From the NCBI RefSeq assembly GCF_000422545.1, contig NZ_AULZ01000005.1:124001-188000 (forward strand): a stretch of DNA of 64,000 nucleotides, given 5' to 3'. The position numbers and the translations under genes are program-made. Positions 53,619 through 62,259 of the stretch are shown piece after piece. Source of the DNA: Desulfocurvibacter africanus subsp. africanus DSM 2603. Lineage in GTDB: Bacteria; Desulfobacterota; Desulfovibrionia; Desulfovibrionales; Desulfovibrionaceae. The stretch's first letter is position 1. Each line of letters opens with the position of its first letter. The notes below the pieces were generated by a model. It saw only the letters and a list, made by a program, of their open reading frames with translations, had not been told where the DNA came from and ran no database searches.

Positions 53619-54638
53619 CTAGCGCGCCTTGGCCTGCAGTTGCGGGGCCATTGCTCGAATCTCGCGGAAAAGTCGATCCTCGCGGCCGGCAAGGCCTTCC
53701 AGCAGGTCCGCGGCAGCGACGTAGCTCTCGCCCTGGCCTGCCCTGCCCTTGCACAGCCGCGCGCCCATGAGCGCCAGATCGCGCCAGGCGTCGCCGGCAG
53801 CCGTGAAGCTGGCGGACAGCTCGGTCAGGCGAGGTTCGGCCAACAGACCGGCGGTTTCCTGCAGAAAGGCCGCGAAGATGAAGCGGAAACCCGCGCCGCC
53901 CGTGCCGATCTCCTCCTGCATGCGGATGAGCTGGGCCATGTGGCGGGCTGCCCCGCGCTGGCCGTACCACTCGGGCCAACAGCGCATGCGCCGGGCCAGA
54001 AAGCGCATGCCCCGCGTGCCGATAAGCGGCACGGGCAGGAAGGTCATGCGCCGGGCGACCTCGACCAGGCCCTGCACGGCCGGTCCGCGCAGATCTACGT
54101 TGGCCGGGGCCGAACGCACCCAGTACATGCGGCCCTTGGGCGCCAGGGGGCCCTTGGCGAAGCGTGCGCGGACCAGATCCTGGGCGGAGATGGACATGGC
54201 TACGTCCAGGTTGGGGTCGCTGACCAGGTATTCGCCGTCCTGTTTGCCGTAGACCACGAGATTGTGCGCGTTGAAGTGGTGGCGCAGGGCGGGCGGGAAG
54301 TAGGGCAGCCAATAGACGCCGGCCTGCAGGCCCACGGGGATGCCCTGCCCCAGGACTTCGTCCAGGGCGGCCATGCCCTTGTCCTCGCTGCGGAAGCGGC
54401 GCTGGGACATGCGCACGCCCAGGCGCTTGGTCACGCGGCTGAAGATGCCGCCCACGAAGTTGCGGAAGGTGGTCAGGGGCAGCCCGGCGACCTTGACCAT
54501 GGGAAAATGGCCGAAGAAAAGTCCTGCGCCGATGCCAAAGGCCATGGCCTCGCTCAGCGGCATGCCATGATGGGCCAGCAGGTTGGCCGTGGCGCCGCTC
54601 TCGCAATGGGCGCTGTGGCGATGGGCGAAATCAATCAC
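53619..54638 (-). CDS. BtrH-like acyltransferase (BtrH N-terminal domain, DUF4872-like)
   Basis: 339 residues from a GTG at 54638 that overlaps the previous stop by four bases. The N-terminal domain has HRHSAHCESGATANLLAHHG, the Cys-centred motif of the BtrH_N family with a cysteine-protease-like fold, and HHFNAHNLVVYGKQDGEYLV with the matching His. In butirosin synthesis BtrH moves an acyl group from a carrier protein to an amine, so here it probably transfers an acyl chain from the ACP of this cassette. The C-terminal ~180 residues fit DUF4872. The acceptor is unknown. Confidence 0.85.
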   Translation of the reverse strand: MIDFAHRHSAHCESGATANLLAHHGMPLSEAMAFGIGAGLFFGHFPMVKVAGLPLTTFRNFVGGIFSRVTKRLGVRMSQRRFRSEDKGMAALDEVLGQGIPVGLQAGVYWLPYFPPALRHHFNAHNLVVYGKQDGEYLVSDPNLDVAMSISAQDLVRARFAKGPLAPKGRMYWVRSAPANVDLRGPAVQGLVEVARRMTFLPVPLIGTRGMRFLARRMRCWPEWYGQRGAARHMAQLIRMQEEIGTGGAGFRFIFAAFLQETAGLLAEPRLTELSASFTAAGDAWRDLALMGARLCKGRAGQGESYVAAADLLEGLAGREDRLFREIRAMAPQLQAKAR

Positions 54639-55066
54639 GCGCGATCCTTCTCTCCCGGCAGGGGCGCAACGCGCTCGGGCACGCGGCACAACTCCTCGGG
54701 ACTCAAGCCCAGGGCCTGGGCGTATTTGATGAGGATTCGTTGGGGCAGCTTGGCGAAAACCTTGGGCTTGAGGTGGCGGCGCACCCGCCAGCGGGCCAGG
54801 CCCGCGTAGCCGGCAAGGATGGAGTCGTCCATGAGCCGCACGACCATGTGGAAGGCCAAGGGGCTCAACTCGCCTTTGCGCACGCGCTCCAGGGCCGACT
54901 CGGCCCGCTCGCGAATATCGGCCCAGGCCTCGGCGTTGGCCGTGTCCACGACGTCCCAGCCGGCGCTGGGCACCAGCTCGTAACTACCGTCGTCGGCTAC
55001 CGCGTAGCGGACCTGATGCCAGGGGCCAAGGGTCCCGGCATCCTGGGGCACATCCTTTTTGCGCAT
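54635..55066 (-). CDS. Conserved-looking protein with C-terminal HTH-like segment
   Basis: 143 residues. First gene of the ACP/BtrH-like/ABC unit; its stop overlaps the BtrH-like start. The C-terminal half (SPLAFHMVVRLMDDSILAGY, RWRVRRHLKPKVFAKL, ILIKYAQALGLSPEELCRV) has the helix spacing of an XRE-like DNA-binding domain but a degenerate turn. It could be the local regulator or an assembly partner; no family recognised. Confidence 0.65.
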   Translation of the reverse strand: MRKKDVPQDAGTLGPWHQVRYAVADDGSYELVPSAGWDVVDTANAEAWADIRERAESALERVRKGELSPLAFHMVVRLMDDSILAGYAGLARWRVRRHLKPKVFAKLPQRILIKYAQALGLSPEELCRVPERVAPLPGEKDRA

Positions 55067-55312
55067 GCTCGTCCCGTGAGAAAATGTGGGTACTGTCTAG
55101 CAGAGATGCTTGCGGCTGGCTACGGAAAGCAAGGGCACGGCGGCGCACGGCCGCCGGCACTTTCGGTTCGTTCTTGGCCAAGTGTGAATGGGGAGTCGTG
55201 GACGGCTGGCGTTCAAGGTCAATTTCTGATATTATATTGATATATTGGGTTCATCCGGCCCATGCAACATGAGGAGGCGTAAGCCTCCCCGCTTCTTTTT
55301 GGAGGGTGCGAC
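55067..55312. promoter_or_regulatory. Divergent leader of the ACP/BtrH cassette
   Basis: 245 bases, AT-rich around 55225-55250 (GATATTATATTGATATATTG). A hairpin at 55272-55287 (GGAGGC-GTAA-GCCTCC, then CTTCTTTTT) lies directly before the short gene that starts at 55313, like an attenuator. Confidence 0.4.
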
Positions 55313-55498
55313 ATGCGCCAGGGAACGTGCGAGCGGCGGGTGCGGTTCTTCGAGGAGTACGGGCTGTGCGGCGACGGCGCGTTCACGGGAGGCGTGTTTT
55401 CCACGCGCCAGAAAGACGAGGCGTTCATCCGCGAGATAATGCCCGGGATCGGAAGATACCGGTGCATGATTTATCCCAGCCCGCTCGCTCGAATTTGA
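55313..55498 (+). CDS. Small protein of unknown function
   Basis: 61 residues. The ATG at 55313 has GGAGGG ten bases ahead. The sequence (RRVRFFEEYGLCGDGAFTGG, FSTRQKDEAFIREIMPGIGR) is charged and has a C-terminal RYRCMIYPSPL. A decayed related frame lies at ~57073-57190, on the far side of the FAD oxidoreductase gene. No family recognised. Confidence 0.5.
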   Translation: MRQGTCERRVRFFEEYGLCGDGAFTGGVFSTRQKDEAFIREIMPGIGRYRCMIYPSPLARI

Positions 55499-55588
55499 AC
55501 TGAAACCCTGCATGTGCAATCCGCAAGGATTCTTGAAATAGCGCGGTTATAAGGCCCTGTTCCGCGTACTCATCTCCTTCGACAAGTT

Positions 55589-56995
55589 CTAGCCGGCCGG
55601 CCTGATGTTCTGGTTGACCCGGAACAGGTTGCCCGGATCATACTTCTTCTTTATCTCGGCCAATCTGGGGTAATTGCCCCGATAGGTGCGCTCCACGCGC
55701 TGCTGCCCTTCGTCCATCAGGAAGTTCACGTAGCCGGCTCCCAGCGAATAGGGCTGGAACGCCTGCCAGTACGACCTGACCCAGTCGGTGATCAGCTCCT
55801 TGTTGGCCGGGTCGGGATCGACTCCAACGATAACCATGGACCAGCTGGCCTCGCGGTAGCTGAAGGCCGTGTCGGCCTCGGCCACGCGGTTGGCCGCGCC
55901 GCTGATGGGATAGAGGTGCATCTGCGATCCCGTCGTGGGGATTTTCGCTGCGTACTCCAGGTGCACGTCGATGGCCTCGTCCGACAGCTCTCCGACGAAC
56001 TCGCCCCTCCAGTACCACTGCAAGCCCGGCGGGATGAGCGGATCGAACATGGACTGAAGCGCCGGGAAGGGCATGGGCCCGATATGCTCGAACAGCGGCG
56101 GGGCGAACGAGCGGATGGGCGCGAAGATATCCTCGGCCTTGTCCATGTCGCCGCTGTAGCACCAGACCACCGCGTAGACCGGGCGCCTGTGCAGCTCCTG
56201 CGGGAAAAGCGGTATGGGCGGCACGGGCAAGAAAGCCGGGTAGCCGTACAGATCCTCGGACGCTTCGGTGATAAACCGTCGATGCCAGCGCAGGACCTCG
56301 CGCGCCTGATCCAGGCCCCAGAAGCTGAGCCCGGCATAGACCGTATGCACGGGATGCGCCTTGAACAGGAATGACGTGACCACGCCGAAATTCCCTCCGC
56401 CTCCGCGGATGGCCCAGAAGAGATCGGGGTTCTCCCGCTCGTTGGCCGTGACGAACCTTCCATCGGCCAGAACCAGATCAGCCTCCAGAAGATTGTCGAT
56501 GGTCAGCCCGTACTTGCGGGTCAGATAGCCGTGTCCGCCGCCCAGGGTCAGGCCCGAGATGCCCGTGGTCGAGATGACCCCGGCGGGCACGGCCAAGCCG
56601 AAGGCGTGCGTGGCGTGGTCCACATCGCGTTGGATGCAGCCCGCCTCAACTCGCGCCGTACCGGCGATGGGATCGACCCGGATGCCCTTCATGGGTGAGA
56701 GATCGACGACCAGGCCGTTGTCGCATGTGCCGAGGCCGGCCCCGTTGTGCCCGCCGCCCCGGATGGCTAGGAGCAGTCCGTTGTCGCGGGCGAAGTTCAC
56801 GCAGGCCATGACGTCGGCCACGTCCGCGCAGCGGGCGACCATGCGTGGCCGTTTGTCGATCATGCCGTTATAGACCTTGCGGGCAGTTTCGTATTGCGGG
56901 TCGCCGGGCTCGATGAGTTGGCCGCGCAGACTTTTCCTGAACACATCCACGGCGCTTGGAGCGATCTCGACCTCGGGTTGCTCGGGAATCTTCAT
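55589..56995 (-). CDS. FAD-binding (BBE-like) oxidoreductase
   Basis: 468 residues. PCMH-type FAD domain with the covalent-His region AIRGGGHNGAGLGTCDNGLV and GLTLGGGHGYLTRKYGL, plus a C-terminal BBE segment (RNYPRLAEIKKKYDPGNLFR-like). The second covalent ligand Cys of bicovalent members is absent: that position reads GVISTTGISG, so the flavin is likely held by His only. Such enzymes oxidise alcohols, sugars or secondary metabolites with O2 or another acceptor, odd for a strict anaerobe. ATG at 56995. Confidence 0.9.
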   Translation of the reverse strand: MKIPEQPEVEIAPSAVDVFRKSLRGQLIEPGDPQYETARKVYNGMIDKRPRMVARCADVADVMACVNFARDNGLLLAIRGGGHNGAGLGTCDNGLVVDLSPMKGIRVDPIAGTARVEAGCIQRDVDHATHAFGLAVPAGVISTTGISGLTLGGGHGYLTRKYGLTIDNLLEADLVLADGRFVTANERENPDLFWAIRGGGGNFGVVTSFLFKAHPVHTVYAGLSFWGLDQAREVLRWHRRFITEASEDLYGYPAFLPVPPIPLFPQELHRRPVYAVVWCYSGDMDKAEDIFAPIRSFAPPLFEHIGPMPFPALQSMFDPLIPPGLQWYWRGEFVGELSDEAIDVHLEYAAKIPTTGSQMHLYPISGAANRVAEADTAFSYREASWSMVIVGVDPDPANKELITDWVRSYWQAFQPYSLGAGYVNFLMDEGQQRVERTYRGNYPRLAEIKKKYDPGNLFRVNQNIRPAG

Positions 56996-57072
56996 GGTCT
57001 TCCTCTCCGCGTAAGGTTGAGGCCTCCGGCGGTTCGCCGGCCTTAATAGCGGCAGACCCCAGTATCCTGGCT

Positions 57073-57264
57073 ATGAAATTTCGCCTGGTTTGGCAATTCG
57101 AGGCTGGCGGGAGAAGAATCATGGGCGCGTATTCACAGGAGGCTTATTCACACGCGCCAGGAAGCCGAGGCGTTCATGAAGAAATAGTTATGAATATCAT
57201 TTACATAGACAGCCAAACAAAAAGGGCCGGGAGAGCTTCTCTCCCGGCCCTTGCCATATCTTAG
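57073..57264 (+). pseudogene. Decayed relative of the small protein gene at 55313
   Basis: The stretch CAC.GGAGGC...CACGCGCCAGAAAG.CGAGGCGTTCAT of the 55313 gene reappears at 57131-57180 with few changes, but one base is lost in TTATTCACACGC, so the shared peptide (TGGVF.TRQ.EAF) only reads with a frameshift and ends early. The open frame here (from ATG 57073) is therefore probably a remnant. Confidence 0.45.
57221..57254 (-). terminator. Intrinsic terminator of the acyl-CoA synthetase gene
   Basis: AAGGGCCGGGAGAG-AAG-CTCTCCCGGCCCTTTTTG on the minus strand, downstream of the 3' repeat at 57276-57331. Confidence 0.85.
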
Positions 57265-57275
57265 AATACGCGGGT

Positions 57276-57331
57276 CCAGGGCGTCGTTACGCCTGGTGGG
57301 TGGGGTCTGGGGAGGACAACGCCCTTCCCAG
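57276..57331 (-). repeat. 3' double stem-loop repeat (after acyl-CoA synthetase)
   Basis: On the minus strand: CTGGGAAGGGC-GTTGTCCTCCCCAG, a linker, then CCAGGCG-TAACGAC-GCCCTGG. It starts four bases after the stop and lies before the terminator. Confidence 0.85.
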
Positions 57332-57334
57332 TGC

Positions 57335-58984
57335 TTAGCCTTTCTTCTCGTCCCGCTCCCGGATCTCGGCGCGCTTGATCTTGCCCGAGATTGTCTTGGG
57401 CAATTCATCAACGTACTCAATGACGCGCGGGTACTTGTAGGGCGCGGTGACCTTCTTGACGTGCTCCTGGATTTCGTGGGTCAGCTCGTCGCTCGGGTCG
57501 TAGCCCTTGGCCAGCACGACGGTGGCCTTGACGGCCTGGCCGCGCACGGGGTCGGGCACGCCGGTCACGGCCGCCTCCACCACCCCCGGGTGGGTGATGA
57601 GCGCGCTTTCCACCTCGAAGGGTCCGATGCGGTAGCCCGAGGACTTGATGAGGTCGTCGGTGCGGCCCAGGAACCAGAAGTAGCCGTCCTCGTCCATCCA
57701 GGCCTTGTCGCCGGTGTGATAGAAGCCGTCATAAATCACGGCGGCGGTCTTGGCCGGCTCGTCCAGGTAGCCGGTAAACAGGCCCACGGGCCGTTTGGGC
57801 TCCACGGCGATGCAGATCTCGCCCTCTTCGCCCGGGGCGCAGGGCGAGCCATCCTCCTTGAGCAGGCGGAGGTCCCAGCCGGGCGCGGGCCGGCCGATGG
57901 AGCCGGGTTTGGGCGTCATGCAGGGCAGCGTGAGAAGTTGCAGGGTCGTCTCGGTCTGGCCGTAGCCCTCGTAGATGGGCAGGCCGGTCATGCGCTTCCA
58001 CTCGTGGAACACGCCGTCATTGAGCAGCTCGCCGGCCGTGGTGCAGTGGCGCAGGGCCGACAGGTCGAACTGCGACAGGTCCAGGCGGATGAGGAAGCGG
58101 TAGACCGTGGGCGGCGCGCAGAAGCTGGTGACCTTGTGCTCGGCCATGAGCCGCAGCAGGTGCTCGGGCTCGAACTTGCCGCGAAAATCCCAGGTGAAGA
58201 CCGTAGCACCGGCCATCCACTGCCCGTAGAACTTGCCCCAGACCGCCTTGCCCCAGCCCGTGTCGGCCAGGGTCAGGTGCAGGTCGCTCGGTCCCAGGTC
58301 GTGCCAGTAAACGCCCGTGACGTAGTGGCCCAGGGCATAAGCGTGGGTGTGCTCGGCCATCTTGGGCATGCCCGTGGTGCCCGAGGTGAAGAAAATCAGC
58401 AGCGGGTCGTCACCGCCCGGCTTGTCCTTGCCCTTAGGCGCGGGATAGCTGTCCCCGGCTTTTTGCAGGATGGCGTTGTAGCCCACCCAGCCGGCCGGGA
58501 GCTTGTCGCCGGCTACCTGAACCAGGATTTGCAGTGTCGGGCACTTGGGCCTGGCCTGCTCAACGCGCTCGGTGAGCGTGTACTCGCAGACCACGGCGCG
58601 CACCTTGGCGTAGTTGATGCGCTGCTCGATATCCTTGGCCGTGAGCAGGTTCGGCGAGGGAATGGGCACCGCGCCGATCTTGTGCAGGGCCAGCATGGTC
58701 ACCCAGAACTCCACACGGCGATAGAGGATGACCATGACCCGGTCGCCGCGCTTGAGGCCCTGGGCGACCAGGGCGTTGGCCAGCTTGGCCGACTCGCGGC
58801 TGAAAAAAGCCAGGTCGTAATCGCGGCGTTTGCCCTCGGGGTCGATGTGCACCATGGCTGGCCGCGTGGGGTCCTTGGCCGCCTCGGCGTCCAGGAAGTC
58901 GAAGGCGAAATTGTAGCCTTCGGGCACCTCCAGGGAGAACTTGTCCTTGAAATCCTCGTATGACACGGGCGAAAGCTTATGCAT
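57335..58984 (-). CDS. Acyl-CoA synthetase (AMP-forming, medium-chain ACSM-like)
   Basis: 549 residues. AMP-binding motif PLLIFFTSGTTGMPKMAEHT (A3), LPIYEGYGQTETTLQ (A5), YHTGDKAWMDEDGY (A7), RTDDLIKSSGYRIGPFEVES (A8), PKTISGKIKRAEIR with the catalytic Lys (A10). It activates carboxylic acids to acyl-CoA in two steps. Similarity pattern fits ACSM/benzoate-type ligases. ATG at 58984 with GAGGAGAA ahead. It follows the XRE-cupin regulator on the same strand after a 160-base gap; the pair is commonly linked in anaerobes. Confidence 0.94.
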   Translation of the reverse strand: MHKLSPVSYEDFKDKFSLEVPEGYNFAFDFLDAEAAKDPTRPAMVHIDPEGKRRDYDLAFFSRESAKLANALVAQGLKRGDRVMVILYRRVEFWVTMLALHKIGAVPIPSPNLLTAKDIEQRINYAKVRAVVCEYTLTERVEQARPKCPTLQILVQVAGDKLPAGWVGYNAILQKAGDSYPAPKGKDKPGGDDPLLIFFTSGTTGMPKMAEHTHAYALGHYVTGVYWHDLGPSDLHLTLADTGWGKAVWGKFYGQWMAGATVFTWDFRGKFEPEHLLRLMAEHKVTSFCAPPTVYRFLIRLDLSQFDLSALRHCTTAGELLNDGVFHEWKRMTGLPIYEGYGQTETTLQLLTLPCMTPKPGSIGRPAPGWDLRLLKEDGSPCAPGEEGEICIAVEPKRPVGLFTGYLDEPAKTAAVIYDGFYHTGDKAWMDEDGYFWFLGRTDDLIKSSGYRIGPFEVESALITHPGVVEAAVTGVPDPVRGQAVKATVVLAKGYDPSDELTHEIQEHVKKVTAPYKYPRVIEYVDELPKTISGKIKRAEIRERDEKKG

Positions 58985-59145
58985 TCTCGTTCTCCTCGCG
59001 GGAAGGGTCTAGTGTCATGTCACGTCTTACCTGTCGGTTCGACGTGAAGGTCGCCAGGCGAAAGTGCGATTATTGCCTGGCTCACGCCGCCCATGGCGGC
59101 GCGCTGACCCTGGCGGGTCAGCGACTAGTGTCGCCTGACGCGACA
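58985..59145. promoter_or_regulatory. Hairpin-rich spacer between regulator and acyl-CoA synthetase
   Basis: Several inverted repeats: CTAGTGTCGC-CTGAC-GCGACACTAG (59127-59151, overlapping the regulator's stop), CTGACCC-TGGC-GGGTCAG (59103-59120) and GCCAGGC...GCCTGGC (~59055-59083). On the minus strand they form a structured leader for the acyl-CoA synthetase gene. No known riboswitch class recognised. Confidence 0.45.
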
Positions 59146-59703
59146 CTAGATGATCACGTCCAGGAACACGGCCGGCTTGTCATCCAGGCCGCGCAGGGCG
59201 TGGGGGAAGTTGGAGTCGAAATAGAGGCTGTCTCCGGCCTGCAGGATCACGCTGGTCTTGCCGATATGAATCTCCAGGCGGCCTTCAAGCATGTGGATGA
59301 ACTCCTGACCCGGATGGTGGGAGAAGGTCAGTCCGTCCCCGGGCTTGGGGGGCACGGTGACGATGAAGGGCTCCATCTTGCGGCCCGTGAAGCGGTAGGC
59401 CAGGCTCTTGTAGGTGTAGTCCTTGCGCCGGTCCACGGCCAGGCCTTCGCCCTTGCGAATCAAGGTGTAGGCCTTGAGGTGCGCGTCGCCGCCGGAGATG
59501 AGCACGGTGGTGTCCACGCCACAGGCTTGGGCTGCCTTGAACAGGTAGCTGACCGGAATTTCGGAGGTGCCGGATTCGAATCTGGATACTTCCTCGGCGC
59601 TGGCGCCGGTCCTGCCGGCCATGTCTTCCACGCTAAAGCCGCAGGCGTCGCGCAGGCCGCGCAGGCGCGGAGCGATCTCCTCGTAGGGCTTCTTTTCCGA
59701 CAT
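59146..59703 (-). CDS. XRE-HTH/cupin transcriptional regulator
   Basis: 185 residues. HTH_3 domain (RLRGLRDACGFSVEDMAGRTG, SAEEVSRFESGTSEIPVSYL) and a C-terminal cupin (FSHHPGQEFIHMLEGRLEIH, LQAGDSLYFDSNFPHALRGL) that would sense a small ligand. Regulators of this form often control an adjacent AMP-forming synthetase. ATG at 59703 preceded by AAGGAG. Confidence 0.93.
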   Translation of the reverse strand: MSEKKPYEEIAPRLRGLRDACGFSVEDMAGRTGASAEEVSRFESGTSEIPVSYLFKAAQACGVDTTVLISGGDAHLKAYTLIRKGEGLAVDRRKDYTYKSLAYRFTGRKMEPFIVTVPPKPGDGLTFSHHPGQEFIHMLEGRLEIHIGKTSVILQAGDSLYFDSNFPHALRGLDDKPAVFLDVII

Positions 59704-59949
59704 GGGAACTCCTTAAGGATGGGATGGAAACGGGGAGGGCTGCCGTACTCTAAAGATGGGTGGCGGGCTGCCCGCGAGGCTGGAAATCACATATTTAGAC
59801 AATGAAAGCAAACGCTCCGGCGGGATTATCGGCGGACGGCAAACTGCGTTCGGTGAGCGGCGCCCGGCCGGGAAGCCCGCCGGCGGCTCTCGGCAGGCGC
59901 GGGGTTTGCGCTTGCCATGGGGTATGGTCATGACTATACACCGCAAGTC

Positions 59950-62250
59950 ATGGCAAAGAATCTAATCATCGTCGAGTCGCCGGCCAAGGTGAAGACCATC
60001 AAGAAATTCCTGGGCCGCGACTATATGGTCGAGGCCTCGGTGGGCCACGTGCGCGACTTGCCGCCCAACAAGATCGGCGTTGACGAGGAGCGGGGCTTTA
60101 CCCCGGACTACAAGGTCATCCCCGGCAAGCAGAAGGTCGTGGCCAAGCTCAAGGCCGCCGCCGACCAAGCCGAACATATCTATCTCGCGCCCGACCCCGA
60201 CCGCGAGGGCGAGGCCATCGCCTGGCATGTCGCCCATCTTATAGGCGACAAGAACAAGCAGGTCAGCCGCATCCAGTTCAACGAGATCACCAGCCGCGCG
60301 GTCAAGGAGGCCTTGGCCAACCCCAGGCCCCTGGACGAGAATCTGTTCCACTCGCAGCAGGCCCGGCGCATCCTGGACCGGCTCGTGGGCTACAAACTTT
60401 CGCCGCTGCTCTGGTCCAAGGTCAAGCGCGGCATCTCCGCCGGCCGCGTGCAGTCCGTGGCCCTGCGTATCATCGTGGACCGCGAGCGCGAGCGCCAGGC
60501 ATTCCGGCCCGAGGAGTACTGGGTCTTCAAGGCCCTGCTCGAAGGACCCGAGCCGCCAGCCTTCGCGGCCGAGCTGTGGAAGGTGGAGGGCAAGAAGCCG
60601 TCCGTGGGCTCGGGCGAGCAGGCCCAGGTGCTCTACGACCGCGTCAAGGACGCGCCCTTCGTGGTCTCGGCCATCGAGGAGAAGGAGCGCCAGCGCCATC
60701 CTTCGCCGCCGTTCATCACCTCGACCCTGCAGCAGGACGCCAGCCGCCGCCTGGGCTACACGGCCAAGCGCACCATGTCCACGGCCCAGCGCCTGTACGA
60801 GGGCGTGGAGCTTGGCGAGAGCGGCGTGACCGCGCTCATCACCTACATGCGCACCGACTCCGTGCGCGTGGCAGACGAGGCGCGCGACGCGGCCCAGGCT
60901 TTCATCGTGGAGACGCTGGGCACAGACTACTACCCGCCCAAGCCCCGATATTTCAAGACCAAGTCCGGCGCGCAGGACGCCCACGAGGCCATCCGCCCCG
61001 TCGATGTGCGCGTCACGCCCGAGTCCGTGCGCAAGCACCTGCCCGCGGACCAGTACAAGCTCTACACGCTCATCTGGCAGCGCTTCATGGCCTCGCAGAT
61101 GGCCGCCGCCCGCCTGCACGACACGACGGTGACCGTGGACAGCGGCCCGGCCCAGTGGCGGGCCAAGGGCGAGCGTGTGCTCTTCCCCGGCTTCCTCAAG
61201 GTCTACGGCGTGGACGAAGCCACGGACGAAAAGACCGAGGGCGAAGGCGGCGAGTCGACGTCCACCAAGGCCGCCATGTTGCCCAAGCTGGAAAAGGGCA
61301 TGCAGCTCACGGTGCGCAAGCTGACCAAGGATCAGAAGTTCACCCAGCCGCCGCCGCGCTACACCGAAGCCTCGCTGGTCAAGGAACTGGAAGAGCAGGG
61401 CATAGGGCGTCCTTCGACCTATGCGGCCATCATCTCCACCCTGCTGGACCGCGACTACGCCCGACTGGAAGAGAAGAAATTCGTTCCCTCCGAGCTTGGC
61501 GTGACGGTCGTTGACCTGCTGACCAAGCATTTCCAGAGCCTCATGGACGTGCACTTCACCGCGGGCATGGAAGAGCAGCTGGACGACGTGGCCGGCGGCA
61601 AGGTCAACTGGGTCGAGCTGCTCAAGCATTTCACCGGCGACTTCTACCCTACCCTGGACAAGGCCAAGGACGAGATGGTCCAGGTCAAGGGCGGGCTGGA
61701 GACCGGCATCGTCTGCGATCTGTGCGGCAAGCCCATGAACATCCGCTTCGGCAAGAACGGCGAGTTCCTGGGCTGCTCCGGCTACCCCGACTGCAAGGGC
61801 ATCAAGAACTTCACCCGCGACGAGCAGGGCCAGATCCAGATCGTCGAGCGGGCCAACGAGATGTCCGAGAAGGTCGGCACCTGCCCGGACTGCGGCAAGG
61901 ATCTCGTGCTCAAGCGCTCGCGCACCGGCAGCCGCTTCATCGCCTGCTCCGGCTACCCCGAGTGCAAGCACGCCGAGCCTCATTCCACCGGCGTGGCCTG
62001 CCCGCGCGAGGGCTGCACCGGCCAGCTCGTGGAGAAAAGCTCCAAGCGCGGCAAGGTCTTCTACTCCTGCTCGACCTACCCCAAATGCGACTACGCAACC
62101 TGGGACTGGCCCATTGCCAAGCCCTGCCCGCAATGCGACTCCAAGATCCTGACCATCAAGACCACCAAGGCGCGCGGCGAGCACGTGGCCTGCCCGGAAA
62201 AGTCCTGCCGCTTCACCCGCGAGTTGGAGCCCGACGAGTCGGTTGGTTAA
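59950..62250 (+). CDS. topA: DNA topoisomerase I
   Basis: 766 residues, type IA. TOPRIM domain (LIIVESPAKVKTIKKFLG, APDPDREGEAIAWHVAHL), active-site Tyr in GVTALITYMRTDSVRVADEA, and KSGAQDAHEAIRP. The C-terminus carries four Cys4 zinc-ribbon repeats: CDLCGKP..CSGYPDC, CPDCGKD..CSGYPEC, CPREGC..CSTYPKC and CPQCDSK..CPEKSC. It relaxes negative supercoils during transcription. The ATG at 59950 (MAKNLIIVES) is chosen by family length; an ATG at 59917 would add 11 residues. Neither has a strong ribosome site. Confidence 0.97.
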   Translation: MAKNLIIVESPAKVKTIKKFLGRDYMVEASVGHVRDLPPNKIGVDEERGFTPDYKVIPGKQKVVAKLKAAADQAEHIYLAPDPDREGEAIAWHVAHLIGDKNKQVSRIQFNEITSRAVKEALANPRPLDENLFHSQQARRILDRLVGYKLSPLLWSKVKRGISAGRVQSVALRIIVDRERERQAFRPEEYWVFKALLEGPEPPAFAAELWKVEGKKPSVGSGEQAQVLYDRVKDAPFVVSAIEEKERQRHPSPPFITSTLQQDASRRLGYTAKRTMSTAQRLYEGVELGESGVTALITYMRTDSVRVADEARDAAQAFIVETLGTDYYPPKPRYFKTKSGAQDAHEAIRPVDVRVTPESVRKHLPADQYKLYTLIWQRFMASQMAAARLHDTTVTVDSGPAQWRAKGERVLFPGFLKVYGVDEATDEKTEGEGGESTSTKAAMLPKLEKGMQLTVRKLTKDQKFTQPPPRYTEASLVKELEEQGIGRPSTYAAIISTLLDRDYARLEEKKFVPSELGVTVVDLLTKHFQSLMDVHFTAGMEEQLDDVAGGKVNWVELLKHFTGDFYPTLDKAKDEMVQVKGGLETGIVCDLCGKPMNIRFGKNGEFLGCSGYPDCKGIKNFTRDEQGQIQIVERANEMSEKVGTCPDCGKDLVLKRSRTGSRFIACSGYPECKHAEPHSTGVACPREGCTGQLVEKSSKRGKVFYSCSTYPKCDYATWDWPIAKPCPQCDSKILTIKTTKARGEHVACPEKSCRFTRELEPDESVG

Positions 62251-62259
62251 GAGTAAGAA

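Noticed and set aside
59962-62184. 740-residue minus-strand frame opposite topA
   Set aside because: Shadow of topA caused by high GC at third positions; no motif.
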